A stretch of DNA of 62,227 nt from the NCBI RefSeq assembly GCF_004168585.1, contig NZ_PGVH01000014.1:1-62227 (forward strand), in the 5' to 3' direction. Both the position numbers and the translations under genes were made by a program. The notes below the pieces were generated by a model, which was not told the DNA's origin, ran no database searches, and saw nothing but the letters and a program-made list of their open reading frames with translations. The DNA comes from Shewanella sp. OPT22 (GTDB lineage: Bacteria; Pseudomonadota; Gammaproteobacteria; Enterobacterales; Shewanellaceae). Within the stretch, counting starts at the first letter, position 1, and the number at the start of each line of letters is the position of its first letter. Shown piece after piece: positions 53,963 through 62,209 of this stretch.

Positions 53963-55231
53963 ATGGCAACGGCATCAGTAAGCACTAAACGAGCAAATCG
54001 TAAGACCAAAAAGTCTAAAGCGGCTCAAAAGGTCTTTACCTTTCAGTGGAAGGGGTTAAACCGTGACGGCGCGAAAAGCTCGGGTGAAATTCAAGCTTCC
54101 AGCGTTGCCGAAGCCCGTGCCTTATTAAAACAACAAGGCATTATCAGTAAGTCCGTTCGTAAAAAATCAAAATCGATTTTGTCTGGCGACAAGCCCATTA
54201 AGCCAATGGACATCGCCATGATCACCCGCCAAATTGCCACCATGCTTTCTGCGGGCGTCCCCTTAGTAACCACCATCGAAATGCTGGCAAAAGGCCATGA
54301 AAAGCCAAAAATGCGAAATTTATTGGGTGGTATCCTCAATGACTTACAAGCCGGTATTCCTCTTTCGGATGCGTTGCGTCCACACAAACGTTACTTTGAT
54401 GATTTATACGTCGACTTAGTCGCTGCGGGTGAACACTCTGGGGCCCTTGATACCGTATTTGACCGCATTGCGACCTATCGAGAAAAATCAGAAGCCTTAA
54501 AATCTAAAATCAAAAAGGCCATGTTCTACCCTGCAGCCGTTGTCGTTGTCGCAATCATTGTGACTGTTGGATTGTTGTTGTTTGTGGTACCCCAATTTGA
54601 AGAAATTTTTAAAAGCTTTGGTGCTGAATTACCCATCTTTACCCAATTTGTACTCGGTATTTCCCGCTGGCTACAAGAATGGTGGTGGGTATTCTTTATT
54701 GCCATAACCGCAGGCGTGATTGGTTTTATTCATAGCCATCGGAATTCACAACATTTTCGCGACCAAGTGGATGCGCTAATGTTAAAAATCCCACTGATTG
54801 GTGAAATCTTACACAAAGGCGCCATGGCACGCTTTGCCAGAACACTGGCGACAACGTTTGCCGCAGGTGTGCCATTGATTGACGGTATCGAATCTGCTGC
54901 GGGGGCATCCGGTAACGCCGTGTATCGCAAAGCGTTAATGAAAGTACGCCAAGAGGTCATGACCGGAATGCAAATGAACGTCGCTTTGCGTACCACTAAT
55001 TTGTTCCCCGACATGCTGATACAAATGGTGATGATTGGTGAAGAATCGGGCTCACTGGATGATATGCTCAATAAAGTCGCCAACATTTATGAAATGCAAG
55101 TTGATGATGCGGTAGACGGTTTATCTAGCTTGATTGAGCCAATAATGATGGTGGTAATTGGTACCGTAGTTGGTGGCTTAATCGTCGCCATGTACCTACC
55201 AATCTTCGAAATGGGTAATGTGGTTGGGTAA
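53963..55231 (+). CDS. pilC: Type IV pilus inner-membrane platform protein PilC
   Basis: The 422-residue polytopic protein of the GspF/PilC family organises the pilus motor in the inner membrane. Two homologous halves each carry a soluble GspF domain and a helix: about 90-215 with RQIATMLSAGVPLVTTIEML, and about 290-415 with ARTLATTFAAGVPLIDGIES. A strong ribosome-binding site (AGGAAAGGA) precedes the start. pilD normally follows directly, but here a MITE and a 2.2-kb foreign gene lie between. Confidence 0.96.
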   Translation: MATASVSTKRANRKTKKSKAAQKVFTFQWKGLNRDGAKSSGEIQASSVAEARALLKQQGIISKSVRKKSKSILSGDKPIKPMDIAMITRQIATMLSAGVPLVTTIEMLAKGHEKPKMRNLLGGILNDLQAGIPLSDALRPHKRYFDDLYVDLVAAGEHSGALDTVFDRIATYREKSEALKSKIKKAMFYPAAVVVVAIIVTVGLLLFVVPQFEEIFKSFGAELPIFTQFVLGISRWLQEWWWVFFIAITAGVIGFIHSHRNSQHFRDQVDALMLKIPLIGEILHKGAMARFARTLATTFAAGVPLIDGIESAAGASGNAVYRKALMKVRQEVMTGMQMNVALRTTNLFPDMLIQMVMIGEESGSLDDMLNKVANIYEMQVDDAVDGLSSLIEPIMMVVIGTVVGGLIVAMYLPIFEMGNVVG

Positions 55232-55246
55232 ACAGACTTGTTATTT

Positions 55247-55443
55247 AACCTGAACTCGGGATAATGACATCACTAACGCATTTAAAATTATCAATATTTC
55301 GCCACATCGATCAACAGTGTCTCTAGTTTTGTTCAGTTCAAGGCATGAGTGTGCTGTAATAGCCTGCTATTGCAAGCACTCAAAACGCAGAAATGAGCAG
55401 AAATAGAGGTGCTGGTGAGGTTTGCTTATCCCGAGTTCAGGTT
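55247..55443. mobile_element. MITE copy 2 (197 bp) between pilC and the accessory gene
   Basis: The terminal inverted repeats are perfect over 18 bases (AACCTGAACTCGGGATAA at the left, its complement at the right). The element is flanked by ATTT on both sides, a 4-bp target duplication different from that of copy 1, so each copy is an independent insertion. It begins 15 bases after the pilC stop. The internal sequence is non-coding and shared with the copy at 39458. Confidence 0.92.
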
Positions 55444-55697
55444 ATTTATAAAGGTACGCACTACCTAATAACAATTTAATCTAGCTTTTATACTATTTAA
55501 TCTTATCGATTAGTCCTGTTGTTATCATAAGTAAAACAGATTACTTGTAATACTAATGATAACAGTAGATATGATCTCAACTTATTTTATCAATCTAAAT
55601 AATGCATTACCGCACCTTTTAAATCTCTCTTACTTGCAATCAGCTAATTTGCGTTTCGATTCAGCGCTTTTTAATCACCTTCAGACACTCGATTGTT

Positions 55698-57935
55698 ATG
55701 ATTAAAGCACCTCAACCCTGTCAAGCTGCGTCAACACCATTCATGGAGCAAAATGATCCTGAGGCAACGGTATTACATTCAAGCTCAGTGACATTAAAGC
55801 CGAATCAAGCTGCTTCCTCCTTCCATCAATTTAAGCAACCTAAAGTAAGCGATGCTTCTTTTGCTCCGCTCGTAAAACTCGAAGCTTCAGCGCTAGATAA
55901 GCAATTTTCGAAATTAAATGAATATAAGAAAGAAATAGAAGCTCATTTGAAAGAGGCCATGAGTTCACAAATTAGCGCACCTCCTGACCAGAAAAAGCTT
56001 GATGAGATCAATTTAGCGTTCCCACAATTACTTGCTGTTTCCGACCACGTAATACAAGAAAACCTAGTGGCTTATATCATCATGATGGAAACCGCATTCC
56101 AAGAAGTGAATGTATTATTTCAACCATACTCATTAACGCCACTCAACTGGAAGCGAGACGGAGTACCTTTTGTTAATGACCTAATGACATTGATCAGTCA
56201 ACAACAATCAATAACAGAGCATATCAAAGGGCTATCTGAAATATTATACTCACAACTCGATCAGAGTGCTTTTGAAGTATCTTCCCTAGTAAATGAAGAA
56301 GCTATCGACAGTGAAGGGCAGCTCAGTCGTAATCTCGCCAATTACTTAGAAGTTTTACTTCCCTGCGACAATACGTTTTCTTTAGATGAGCAGACCTATA
56401 CCACTCAATGCCTTCATTATCTGAGCAACCACGCCATTAAATTTAAAATGCTACCTATCGCTCTACTACCTAAGAATGAAGGCTGTCTATTTTATTTAAA
56501 TCCAATCTGCCTTGCCTTGTCTGGGGTATTTTCATGTGAACAAGTCTTAGGACTAACTCAAGACACTTTACAATCGATGGCATTGAGCAAACATAACAGG
56601 TTTATCAATCGTGCAATTAATCTGGGTATAGGATTCAGTTTAGTTAAGGAGGTCAGTGCATTAATCTGGACGATGTACGCACTTCCCTCAATATTAGGGA
56701 TCTCAACTGAACTTAAACTCCCATATTCTGACTTAGACGTTTTAAGAATATTATTTAATGCTCAATTTAAAGCTCTTTTTTTTCAATTTCATACCCAAGC
56801 AAACGCTGAAGTTTCACTGACCCCGCCACCGATAGATACCATTCGCTTTGGTGAAGAAGTAGAATATATCTTAGGAAGTACTATGGATACAGTAGGAAAG
56901 GGCAAGCAAAAAGTTAAAAAGGAAGTCAAAGTGTTAGGTGATGAACTCGAAAAAACCATCATTGCTAGCAATTTACCCCACGAACGAATAAATTCTGAGT
57001 TAAATGAGACGTCAAGTTTCAAAATAGGAAATTGGTCTATCAAAGTCTTTACCGACTCTCCCTGCCTAGAGTGTCACTGTACCCCTTATCAATTTGAACA
57101 AACGTTCGCCGTTAACTCTACAGAACAACACAAACAATCCAGTACTTATGATTTATTAGACAAAACAATATTTTCACTGGCTAATGATCATCAATTAGTA
57201 CCGGAGTCTGGTCATAAGCATATTGATATTTACAATGTCATGTCAGGGAACCCCGAATTATGTCTTAGATTCATTACCCTTTTCTTAAAAGCAAACTATT
57301 TAACTGTTGTATTAAATAGACAAGACAGGGAAGAGTACTTTCAATATCCAAAAGGACAGGTTCGAGAAAAGTTTCTCGCATTAGGTTATACCATCAATAA
57401 ATTGAGAGCAGAGGGCTACCGACCCAAACAAGGGGAATTCGGCACGCTCGTCCCAATGATAGACATGTTGAAAATATATGGATTAATCAACACCAAGAAC
57501 TCTGCTGTAAACCTTAACCATATAAATCATGCTAAACCTTATTCTAAATCTATAGATACCGTTCCAAATACAACCCTAGAACTGAGAGTGTTTCACTGCC
57601 CAGCTTCAGGAAAAGAAGTTATGATCATCAACAAATTTTGCATCGGATTAATAAAACTTGCATGGCAAGAACTATTAGATAATGAACCAATAACACTCAA
57701 TGACATGACCGTAAAAGACTTTACTAAAGAACCACAATTAGCAGAGCTTTTTATGGCTCAATTATGTAAAAAGATAGGCTTATCTTTTGAGGAATTTTGT
57801 ATATTGATGAAAATTCCCATTACAAAAGCTTGTACAGGTGCAAATGGCTATTCTTCAAAGGAATACATTGATTACAAAGCAAGCCAAAAGACTAAACAAA
57901 GCAATTTAGGATTGAGTCAACAACACTTTGTTTAG
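55698..57935 (+). CDS. Uncharacterised protein with GCS/amidoligase-like motifs, inserted in the pil cluster
   Basis: This 745-residue protein has a Ser/Pro/Gln-rich N-terminus (about 1-60), a helical middle (~65-360) and a C-terminal region with the motif order of the glutamine-synthetase-like carboxylate-amine ligases. The motifs are RFGEEVEY (382-390, E-x-E), DSPCLECHC (about 450, acidic strand), GHKHIDI (505-511, G-x-H-x-H) and TTLELRVF (625-632, E-x-R). Such enzymes (glutamate-cysteine ligase, amidoligases) form amide bonds using ATP. The match is by eye and the helical middle is unexplained. It lacks a Sec signal and a clear ribosome-binding site, is AT-rich, and splits pilC from pilD. 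It could be a secreted effector or a modification enzyme. Confidence 0.5.
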   Translation: MIKAPQPCQAASTPFMEQNDPEATVLHSSSVTLKPNQAASSFHQFKQPKVSDASFAPLVKLEASALDKQFSKLNEYKKEIEAHLKEAMSSQISAPPDQKKLDEINLAFPQLLAVSDHVIQENLVAYIIMMETAFQEVNVLFQPYSLTPLNWKRDGVPFVNDLMTLISQQQSITEHIKGLSEILYSQLDQSAFEVSSLVNEEAIDSEGQLSRNLANYLEVLLPCDNTFSLDEQTYTTQCLHYLSNHAIKFKMLPIALLPKNEGCLFYLNPICLALSGVFSCEQVLGLTQDTLQSMALSKHNRFINRAINLGIGFSLVKEVSALIWTMYALPSILGISTELKLPYSDLDVLRILFNAQFKALFFQFHTQANAEVSLTPPPIDTIRFGEEVEYILGSTMDTVGKGKQKVKKEVKVLGDELEKTIIASNLPHERINSELNETSSFKIGNWSIKVFTDSPCLECHCTPYQFEQTFAVNSTEQHKQSSTYDLLDKTIFSLANDHQLVPESGHKHIDIYNVMSGNPELCLRFITLFLKANYLTVVLNRQDREEYFQYPKGQVREKFLALGYTINKLRAEGYRPKQGEFGTLVPMIDMLKIYGLINTKNSAVNLNHINHAKPYSKSIDTVPNTTLELRVFHCPASGKEVMIINKFCIGLIKLAWQELLDNEPITLNDMTVKDFTKEPQLAELFMAQLCKKIGLSFEEFCILMKIPITKACTGANGYSSKEYIDYKASQKTKQSNLGLSQQHFV

Positions 57936-58027
57936 GCAATTTAACAAAATTGACAAATACAGCTCCATCAATTCAATTTTTCATATTACAATCAAAGTCA
58001 TTAGCTCACTAAAACTCTAACAATATT

Positions 58028-58945
58028 ATGTCTGAACTTGTTGCACTTTTTAGCAGTCACCCTTCAGTATTCATCGGCTTGTCTTTCGTTTTTGCTGCTA
58101 TCGTTGGCAGTTTTTTAAACGTTATCATTCATCGAGTTCCGGTGATGCTCAAGCGTGAATGGCAACAAGAATGTAATCATTACCTTGAGGAATATCATCC
58201 GCAAAGGTTTAAGGCATTAGGTGAAAAAGAGCTAAATAAGTCAATCGATAGTTTCCCCGAGAAATATAACCTGTTAACCCCCACTTCCGCTTGCCCAAAG
58301 TGCAACAGCAAAATCAAGCCATGGCATAATATTCCGGTCTTCGGTTGGGTCATGCTCAAAGGTAAATGTGCCAATTGCAGCGACAAGATTTCGGCCCGCT
58401 ACCCTATCGTTGAATTCATAACAGGGGCAGCGGTTGCTTACCTTGCTTGGGTTTTTGGACCAACAATAGAATTTGCAGCAACCAGTGTACTAACCTTTGT
58501 GCTGATTGCCTTAACCGGCATAGATTTAGATGAAATGCTGTTGCCCGATAGCTTAACACTCCCCCTGTTATGGCTAGGACTTATCCTTAATGTAAATGGC
58601 ACCTTCGTGTCACTAGAGTCCGCAATAATTGGTGCTATCGCCGGATACTTAAGTTTATGGTCCGTTTACTGGGCGTTTAAACTGTTAACGGGCAAAGAAG
58701 GCATGGGTTATGGCGACTTTAAGTTAATGGCAGTGTTTGGTGCTTGGCTGGGTTGGCAAATGCTACCGCTCATCATTTTATTATCCTCCCTTGTTGGCGC
58801 CATCGTGGGTATTGGCTTAATTGCCACCCGTAAGCTTCATTCAGGCAACCCTATTCCTTTTGGACCTTACATTGCGATAGCAGGTTGGGTAGCCATGCTA
58901 TGGGGAAAAGACATCGTAAACTGGTATTTGGTTAATTGGGTCTAA
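58028..58945 (+). CDS. pilD: Prepilin peptidase PilD
   Basis: PilD cleaves prepilin leaders and N-methylates the new N-terminal Phe of pilins and type II pseudopilins. The 305-residue membrane protein has a cytoplasmic zinc-binding tetracysteine (CPKC and CANC, about residues 90-118). The two catalytic aspartates lie in GIDLDEMLLPD and GMGYGDFK. The coaE start follows 5 bases after its stop. Because type II secretion and rhombosortase substrates also depend on this enzyme, its separation from pilC by an insertion may matter for its expression. Confidence 0.95.
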   Translation: MSELVALFSSHPSVFIGLSFVFAAIVGSFLNVIIHRVPVMLKREWQQECNHYLEEYHPQRFKALGEKELNKSIDSFPEKYNLLTPTSACPKCNSKIKPWHNIPVFGWVMLKGKCANCSDKISARYPIVEFITGAAVAYLAWVFGPTIEFAATSVLTFVLIALTGIDLDEMLLPDSLTLPLLWLGLILNVNGTFVSLESAIIGAIAGYLSLWSVYWAFKLLTGKEGMGYGDFKLMAVFGAWLGWQMLPLIILLSSLVGAIVGIGLIATRKLHSGNPIPFGPYIAIAGWVAMLWGKDIVNWYLVNWV

Positions 58946-58950
58946 AAGCC

Positions 58951-59562
58951 ATGGATAAATTTGTCGTTGGATTAACGGGTGGTATTGGCAGTGGAAAAAC
59001 AACCGTCGCCAATTTATTTGCAGCTCAAGGAATTGAGCTCGTAGATGCCGATATTGTTGCACGTGAAGTGGTTGCGATTGGCAGCGAGGGGCTCAATGAT
59101 ATCGTGACACATTTCGGTGAATCGATTTTATTAGAAAATGGTGAGCTCAACCGAGCAAGCTTGAGAGAAAAAGTATTTTCCAATGAAGATGAACGTCAAT
59201 GGCTGAATCAGTGTTTACATCCTAAAATAAGATCAAGAATGTTACAGTTGATTAATTCTTCATCAAGTGAGTATACTGTGTTGGTCGTGCCCTTGCTATT
59301 TGAAAACGGTTTAGATAAGTTGGTAAATCGCACTTTAGTTGTTGATATTTCAAACGAACTGCAAATAAAGCGCACATCCAAACGCGACGCCGTTTCAAAA
59401 GCTCAGATCCAAAGTATTATTGATAGCCAAATGTCACGGAAAGACAAGTTATCAAAGGCCAACGATGTCATCTGCAATCAAGGAGAGATTACCGATTTAG
59501 AGCAAGCAGTTATAGCTCTGCATGAAAAGTACTTAACACTAATAAGAAAAGCTAAAGATTAA
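58951..59562 (+). CDS. coaE: Dephospho-CoA kinase
   Basis: CoaE phosphorylates dephospho-CoA in the last step of coenzyme A synthesis. The 203-residue P-loop kinase starts MDKFVVGLTGGIGSGKTTVANLFA (Walker A), with LVDADIVAREVV and the lid-region VVPLLFENG. A TTG five codons upstream is in frame but would overlap pilD, and the ATG at 58951 fits the family. It is part of the pilD-coaE-zapD-yacG block. Confidence 0.96.
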   Translation: MDKFVVGLTGGIGSGKTTVANLFAAQGIELVDADIVAREVVAIGSEGLNDIVTHFGESILLENGELNRASLREKVFSNEDERQWLNQCLHPKIRSRMLQLINSSSSEYTVLVVPLLFENGLDKLVNRTLVVDISNELQIKRTSKRDAVSKAQIQSIIDSQMSRKDKLSKANDVICNQGEITDLEQAVIALHEKYLTLIRKAKD

Positions 59563-59566
59563 GACT

Positions 59567-60301
59567 ATGACTGAACTCACATACGAACAGCCTCTCAACG
59601 AAAAAACGCGTAGTTACTTACGACTTGAATACCTCGCTGATCAACTTGAGTTCAATTTTGAAAATGATCACCAACACGCCTGTTTTTTTCCTTTATTTTC
59701 CTTATGGGAACTCTGTGAACGTTGCGACTATCGCAATGATGTGATCAAAGAGTTTGATCGACAACTCTGCCTACTAAACAAATGGCGAGATCTTCCTGAC
59801 TCAGACAAGCCACAAATTCAGCAGCTTGTTGATAAGATCAATTTACATCGCTGCCAGCTAATTAAATCACCACGATTGGGGCAAGCGCTCAAAAATGATC
59901 GCTTTTTATCGGCGATAAGACAACGGTTCAGTATGCCGGGTGCCAGTTGCAGCTTCGATTTACCTCAGTTGCATTTTTGGCTTGGTAAACCTTGGTCAGA
60001 ACGCCAACACAACTACCAAGTGTGGTGTGAACACTTTAGGCCATTATTAGAAGCCGTAAAGCTGATTTTAGAACTCTGTAGGAATACCGCTCAATTTCAA
60101 ACGAAAACAGCCGCTAGCGGCTTTTACCAAGGTGAAAGTAACCAAGCTTTATCGTTAGTGAGAGTCCGTCTTAAAGAGTGTAATGGCTGCTACCCAACCG
60201 TCAGTGGCAACCGTAATCGTTTTGCCATTCACTTTGTGACTTTTGAGCACCATAAGCACACAGATCAAGCAATTGAATTCGAACTGGCTGCTTGCCGTTA
60301 G
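59567..60301 (+). CDS. zapD: Cell division protein ZapD
   Basis: ZapD (YacF) crosslinks and bundles FtsZ filaments in the division ring. The 244-residue protein begins with the family segment YEQPLNEKTRSYLRLEYL and has CSFDLPQLHFWL and the C-terminal beta domain ending FAIHFVTFEHHKHT. It follows coaE by 4 bases and precedes yacG, the conserved gammaproteobacterial order. Confidence 0.95.
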   Translation: MTELTYEQPLNEKTRSYLRLEYLADQLEFNFENDHQHACFFPLFSLWELCERCDYRNDVIKEFDRQLCLLNKWRDLPDSDKPQIQQLVDKINLHRCQLIKSPRLGQALKNDRFLSAIRQRFSMPGASCSFDLPQLHFWLGKPWSERQHNYQVWCEHFRPLLEAVKLILELCRNTAQFQTKTAASGFYQGESNQALSLVRVRLKECNGCYPTVSGNRNRFAIHFVTFEHHKHTDQAIEFELAACR

Positions 60302-60345
60302 AAACGATATCATTTACCCATTATTTTCTATCATAAAGTAAAACT

Positions 60346-60582
60346 ATGCCTTTAACGGTTAAATGCCCTACTTGCCAAAAACAGGTTGAGTGGAAGCCTG
60401 AAGCGAAATTTAAACCTTTTTGTAGTGAGCGCTGCAAGATGATTGACTTAGGTGATTGGGCTTCAGAGAAACACGCTATTCCCGTCAATCCACAAATGGA
60501 CATAACCAATATTGATCTTGAAGATATTGGTTATGATGAGCCGAGTTTTTTCAATGATGACAACACTAAGGGTAACTCATGA
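60346..60582 (+). CDS. yacG: DNA gyrase inhibitor YacG
   Basis: This 78-residue zinc-finger protein binds the C-terminus of GyrB and inhibits DNA binding by gyrase in E. coli. The zinc ligands are CPTC (residues 7-10) and FCSERCK, with the conserved LGDWASE following. The tail is acidic. The stop overlaps the mutT start by four bases. Confidence 0.94.
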   Translation: MPLTVKCPTCQKQVEWKPEAKFKPFCSERCKMIDLGDWASEKHAIPVNPQMDITNIDLEDIGYDEPSFFNDDNTKGNS

Positions 60583-60971
60583 AACGTGTTCATGTGGCTG
60601 TGGGTGTCATCATTAACGATGCAAATCAAATTTTAATTTCGAAGCGATTGGATCATTTGCACCAAGGTGGCAAATGGGAGTTTCCTGGTGGCAAGGTCGA
60701 AGCAGGTGAAACAACGTCACAAGCGTTAATCAGAGAGCTTAAAGAAGAAGTAAACCTTAACGTCACCTCGACAACACCTTTAATGACCCAAAGCTTTGAT
60801 TACCCAGATAAGCAGGTGTTTCTTGATATTCACCTTGTAACTACATTCACCGGTGAAGCTAAAGGCTTAGAGCAACAGCAAATAAAGTGGATTTCAAAAG
60901 CTGACATCAGTAATTATCAATTTCCTGATGCCAACTATGCCATTATCGAAAGATTAGAGCAGAAAAACTGA
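60579..60971 (+). CDS. mutT: 8-oxo-dGTP diphosphatase MutT
   Basis: MutT hydrolyses oxidised 8-oxo-dGTP to prevent A-to-C transversions. The 130-residue Nudix protein has [14 protein letters not shown] and the Nudix box ending RELKEEVNL, in which the final Gly of the usual motif is Asn. Length and the N-terminal [18 protein letters not shown] match MutT. It is translationally coupled to yacG. Confidence 0.93.
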   Translation: MKRVHVAVGVIINDANQILISKRLDHLHQGGKWEFPGGKVEAGETTSQALIRELKEEVNLNVTSTTPLMTQSFDYPDKQVFLDIHLVTTFTGEAKGLEQQQIKWISKADISNYQFPDANYAIIERLEQKN

Positions 60972-60981
60972 TACCAAACAC

Positions 60982-61257
60982 TTAATCGTTAATCACTTTC
61001 TTTACATTAGCCGAGAATTTAAAACTTGGCTGATTATATCCTTCAATCTCAATGCTTTCTCCGGTCTGAGGGTTCCGTCCCTGCTTTGGTAAGTGATATC
61101 TCAACTCAAACGTACCGAACTGTGGCAAAAATACTTTTTCACCCTCAGAGAGCGCTTGATGAAGCATCTTCAAAAGTGAGTTTAACGCTGACTTAGTGTC
61201 TTTTTGCGTTGTTTCAGATAATTCAGCCATGGCTTTAACCAATTCAGACTTGTTCAT
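60982..61257 (-). CDS. HU-family DNA-binding protein
   Basis: This 91-residue protein belongs to the HU/IHF family of DNA-bending proteins. MNKSELVKAMAEL begins the dimerising helices, FLPQFGTFELR matches the conserved G-F-G-x-F segment with variations, and the GRNPQTGESIEI arm is near-canonical. It differs from standard HU (LPQ in place of the usual VG) and is probably an accessory HU-like paralogue. The ATG at 61257 follows AAGG, and an upstream in-frame start would add 15 atypical residues. It is convergent with mutT. Confidence 0.88.
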   Translation of the reverse strand: MNKSELVKAMAELSETTQKDTKSALNSLLKMLHQALSEGEKVFLPQFGTFELRYHLPKQGRNPQTGESIEIEGYNQPSFKFSANVKKVIND

Positions 61258-61330
61258 ATTGCAACCTTGAAACAAATATTGATAAGAGCTCAAATAATCC
61301 AAATATAGATTAATTTAAAAAGAGAACAAA

Positions 61331-61363
61331 ACAAAAAAGCCCCGTCATTTCTGACGAGGCTTC
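61331..61363 (-). terminator. Terminator after the tRNA-Asp pseudogene
   Basis: On the minus strand GAAGCCTCGTCAG and the complementary arm ending GGGGCTTTTTTG make a hairpin with a T run. It is nearly the same sequence as the terminator at 61490-61520, so tRNA and terminator were duplicated together. Confidence 0.85.
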
Positions 61364-61370
61364 GTAATCT

Positions 61371-61467
61371 TGGCGGAGCGGACGGGACTCGAACTCATGT
61401 GCCTCTGGCACGCATGATAGGCCTACGTGCTTTGGCTAAAAAGTCTAACCAACTGGACTACCGCTCT
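61371..61467 (-). pseudogene. Degenerate tRNA-Asp duplicate
   Basis: The 5' 24 bases and the 3' 24 bases, including GTTCGAGTC and the encoded CCA, nearly match the neighbouring tRNA-Asp. The middle is scrambled and about 20 bases longer. The first acceptor pair is mismatched (A-C), the T stem is imperfect and no standard anticodon stem forms, although CTATCAT aligns with the Asp anticodon loop. An extra GTGCC-AGA-GGCAC hairpin lies where the variable loop would be. I take it as a decayed duplicate, not a functional class II tRNA. Confidence 0.75.
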
Positions 61468-61489
61468 TGCTTCAACGAAGCTATAAAAC

Positions 61490-61520
61490 AAAAAAGCCTC
61501 GTCATTTCTGACAAGGCTTT
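61490..61520 (-). terminator. Terminator after tRNA-Asp
   Basis: On the minus strand AAGCCTTGTCA and TGACGAGGCTT form a stem (one G-T pair) around GAAA and are followed by six T. It would end the rRNA operon transcript before the pseudo-tRNA. Confidence 0.88.
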
Positions 61521-61527
61521 GTTGTAT

Positions 61528-61604
61528 TGGCGGAGCGGACGGGACTCGAACCCGCGACCCCCGGCGTGACAGGCCGGTATTCTAACCAACTGAACTACCG
61601 CTCC
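61528..61604 (-). tRNA. tRNA-Asp (GTC)
   Basis: This 77-base cloverleaf has acceptor GGAGCGG/CCGCTCC, D loop AGTTGGTTA, anticodon arm CCGGC-CTGTCAC-GCCGG (anticodon GTC), T loop TTCGAGT and encoded CCA. It is the last functional gene of the rRNA operon. Confidence 0.97.
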
Positions 61605-61645
61605 AATTTTTGTCTAACTTCAATTAAGAAGAAAGAACCAATTTG

Positions 61646-61765
61646 GCGCCTGGCAATGACCTACTCTCACATGGGGAGACCCCACACTACCATCGGCGAT
61701 GCTGTGTTTCACTACTGAGTTCGGGATGGAATCAGGTGGTTCCGCAGCTCTGTTGTCACCAGACA
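61646..61765 (-). rRNA. rrf: 5S ribosomal RNA (distal copy)
   Basis: The roughly 120-base sequence on the minus strand starts TGTCTGGTGAC and contains CCATCCCGAACTCAG and GTGTGGGGTCTCCCC. It ends GCCAGGCGCC, pairing with the 5' end. It lies between tRNA-Thr and tRNA-Asp. Confidence 0.95.
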
Positions 61766-61778
61766 AATTCTTTAATAA

Positions 61779-61854
<76 letters not shown>

Positions 61855-61948
61855 TAATTTTTTACGTCGTAAAGCGACTTTATCTACCTTTAATGCCAGT
61901 AGATTTTAATCTCTTTTCGTTTTACTTATTTAAAAATAAAACTAAATT

Positions 61949-62069
61949 GGCGTCTGGCGATGACCTACTCTCACATGGGGAGACCCCACACTACCATCGG
62001 CGAGGCTGCGTTTCACTACTGAGTTCGGGATGGATTCAGGTGGTTCCACAGCTCTATTGTCACCAGACA
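61949..62069 (-). rRNA. rrf: 5S ribosomal RNA (proximal copy)
   Basis: The roughly 121-base minus-strand sequence is almost identical to the copy at 61646, with a few substitutions near the ends and in helix III. It is the first 5S after the 23S gene. Confidence 0.95.
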
Positions 62070-62209
62070 AATTCTGTTCTTTACCGCTATCGCAGTAAAT
62101 TAATAATTCGGAAAGCTAATCTCTCTTCTAAGAGTATCTCAAGTTCTACTTTATTAAGTGCTTGTATTCTTACTAAGGTTTTTAGCAAATTACAAAACCC
62201 ATTAGGGTT

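Noticed and set aside
61371-61467. Selenocysteine or other class II tRNA
   Set aside because: The length is near 95 and there is an extra hairpin, but acceptor, D-loop and T-loop sequences are those of tRNA-Asp, and no proper anticodon stem or TCA anticodon is present.
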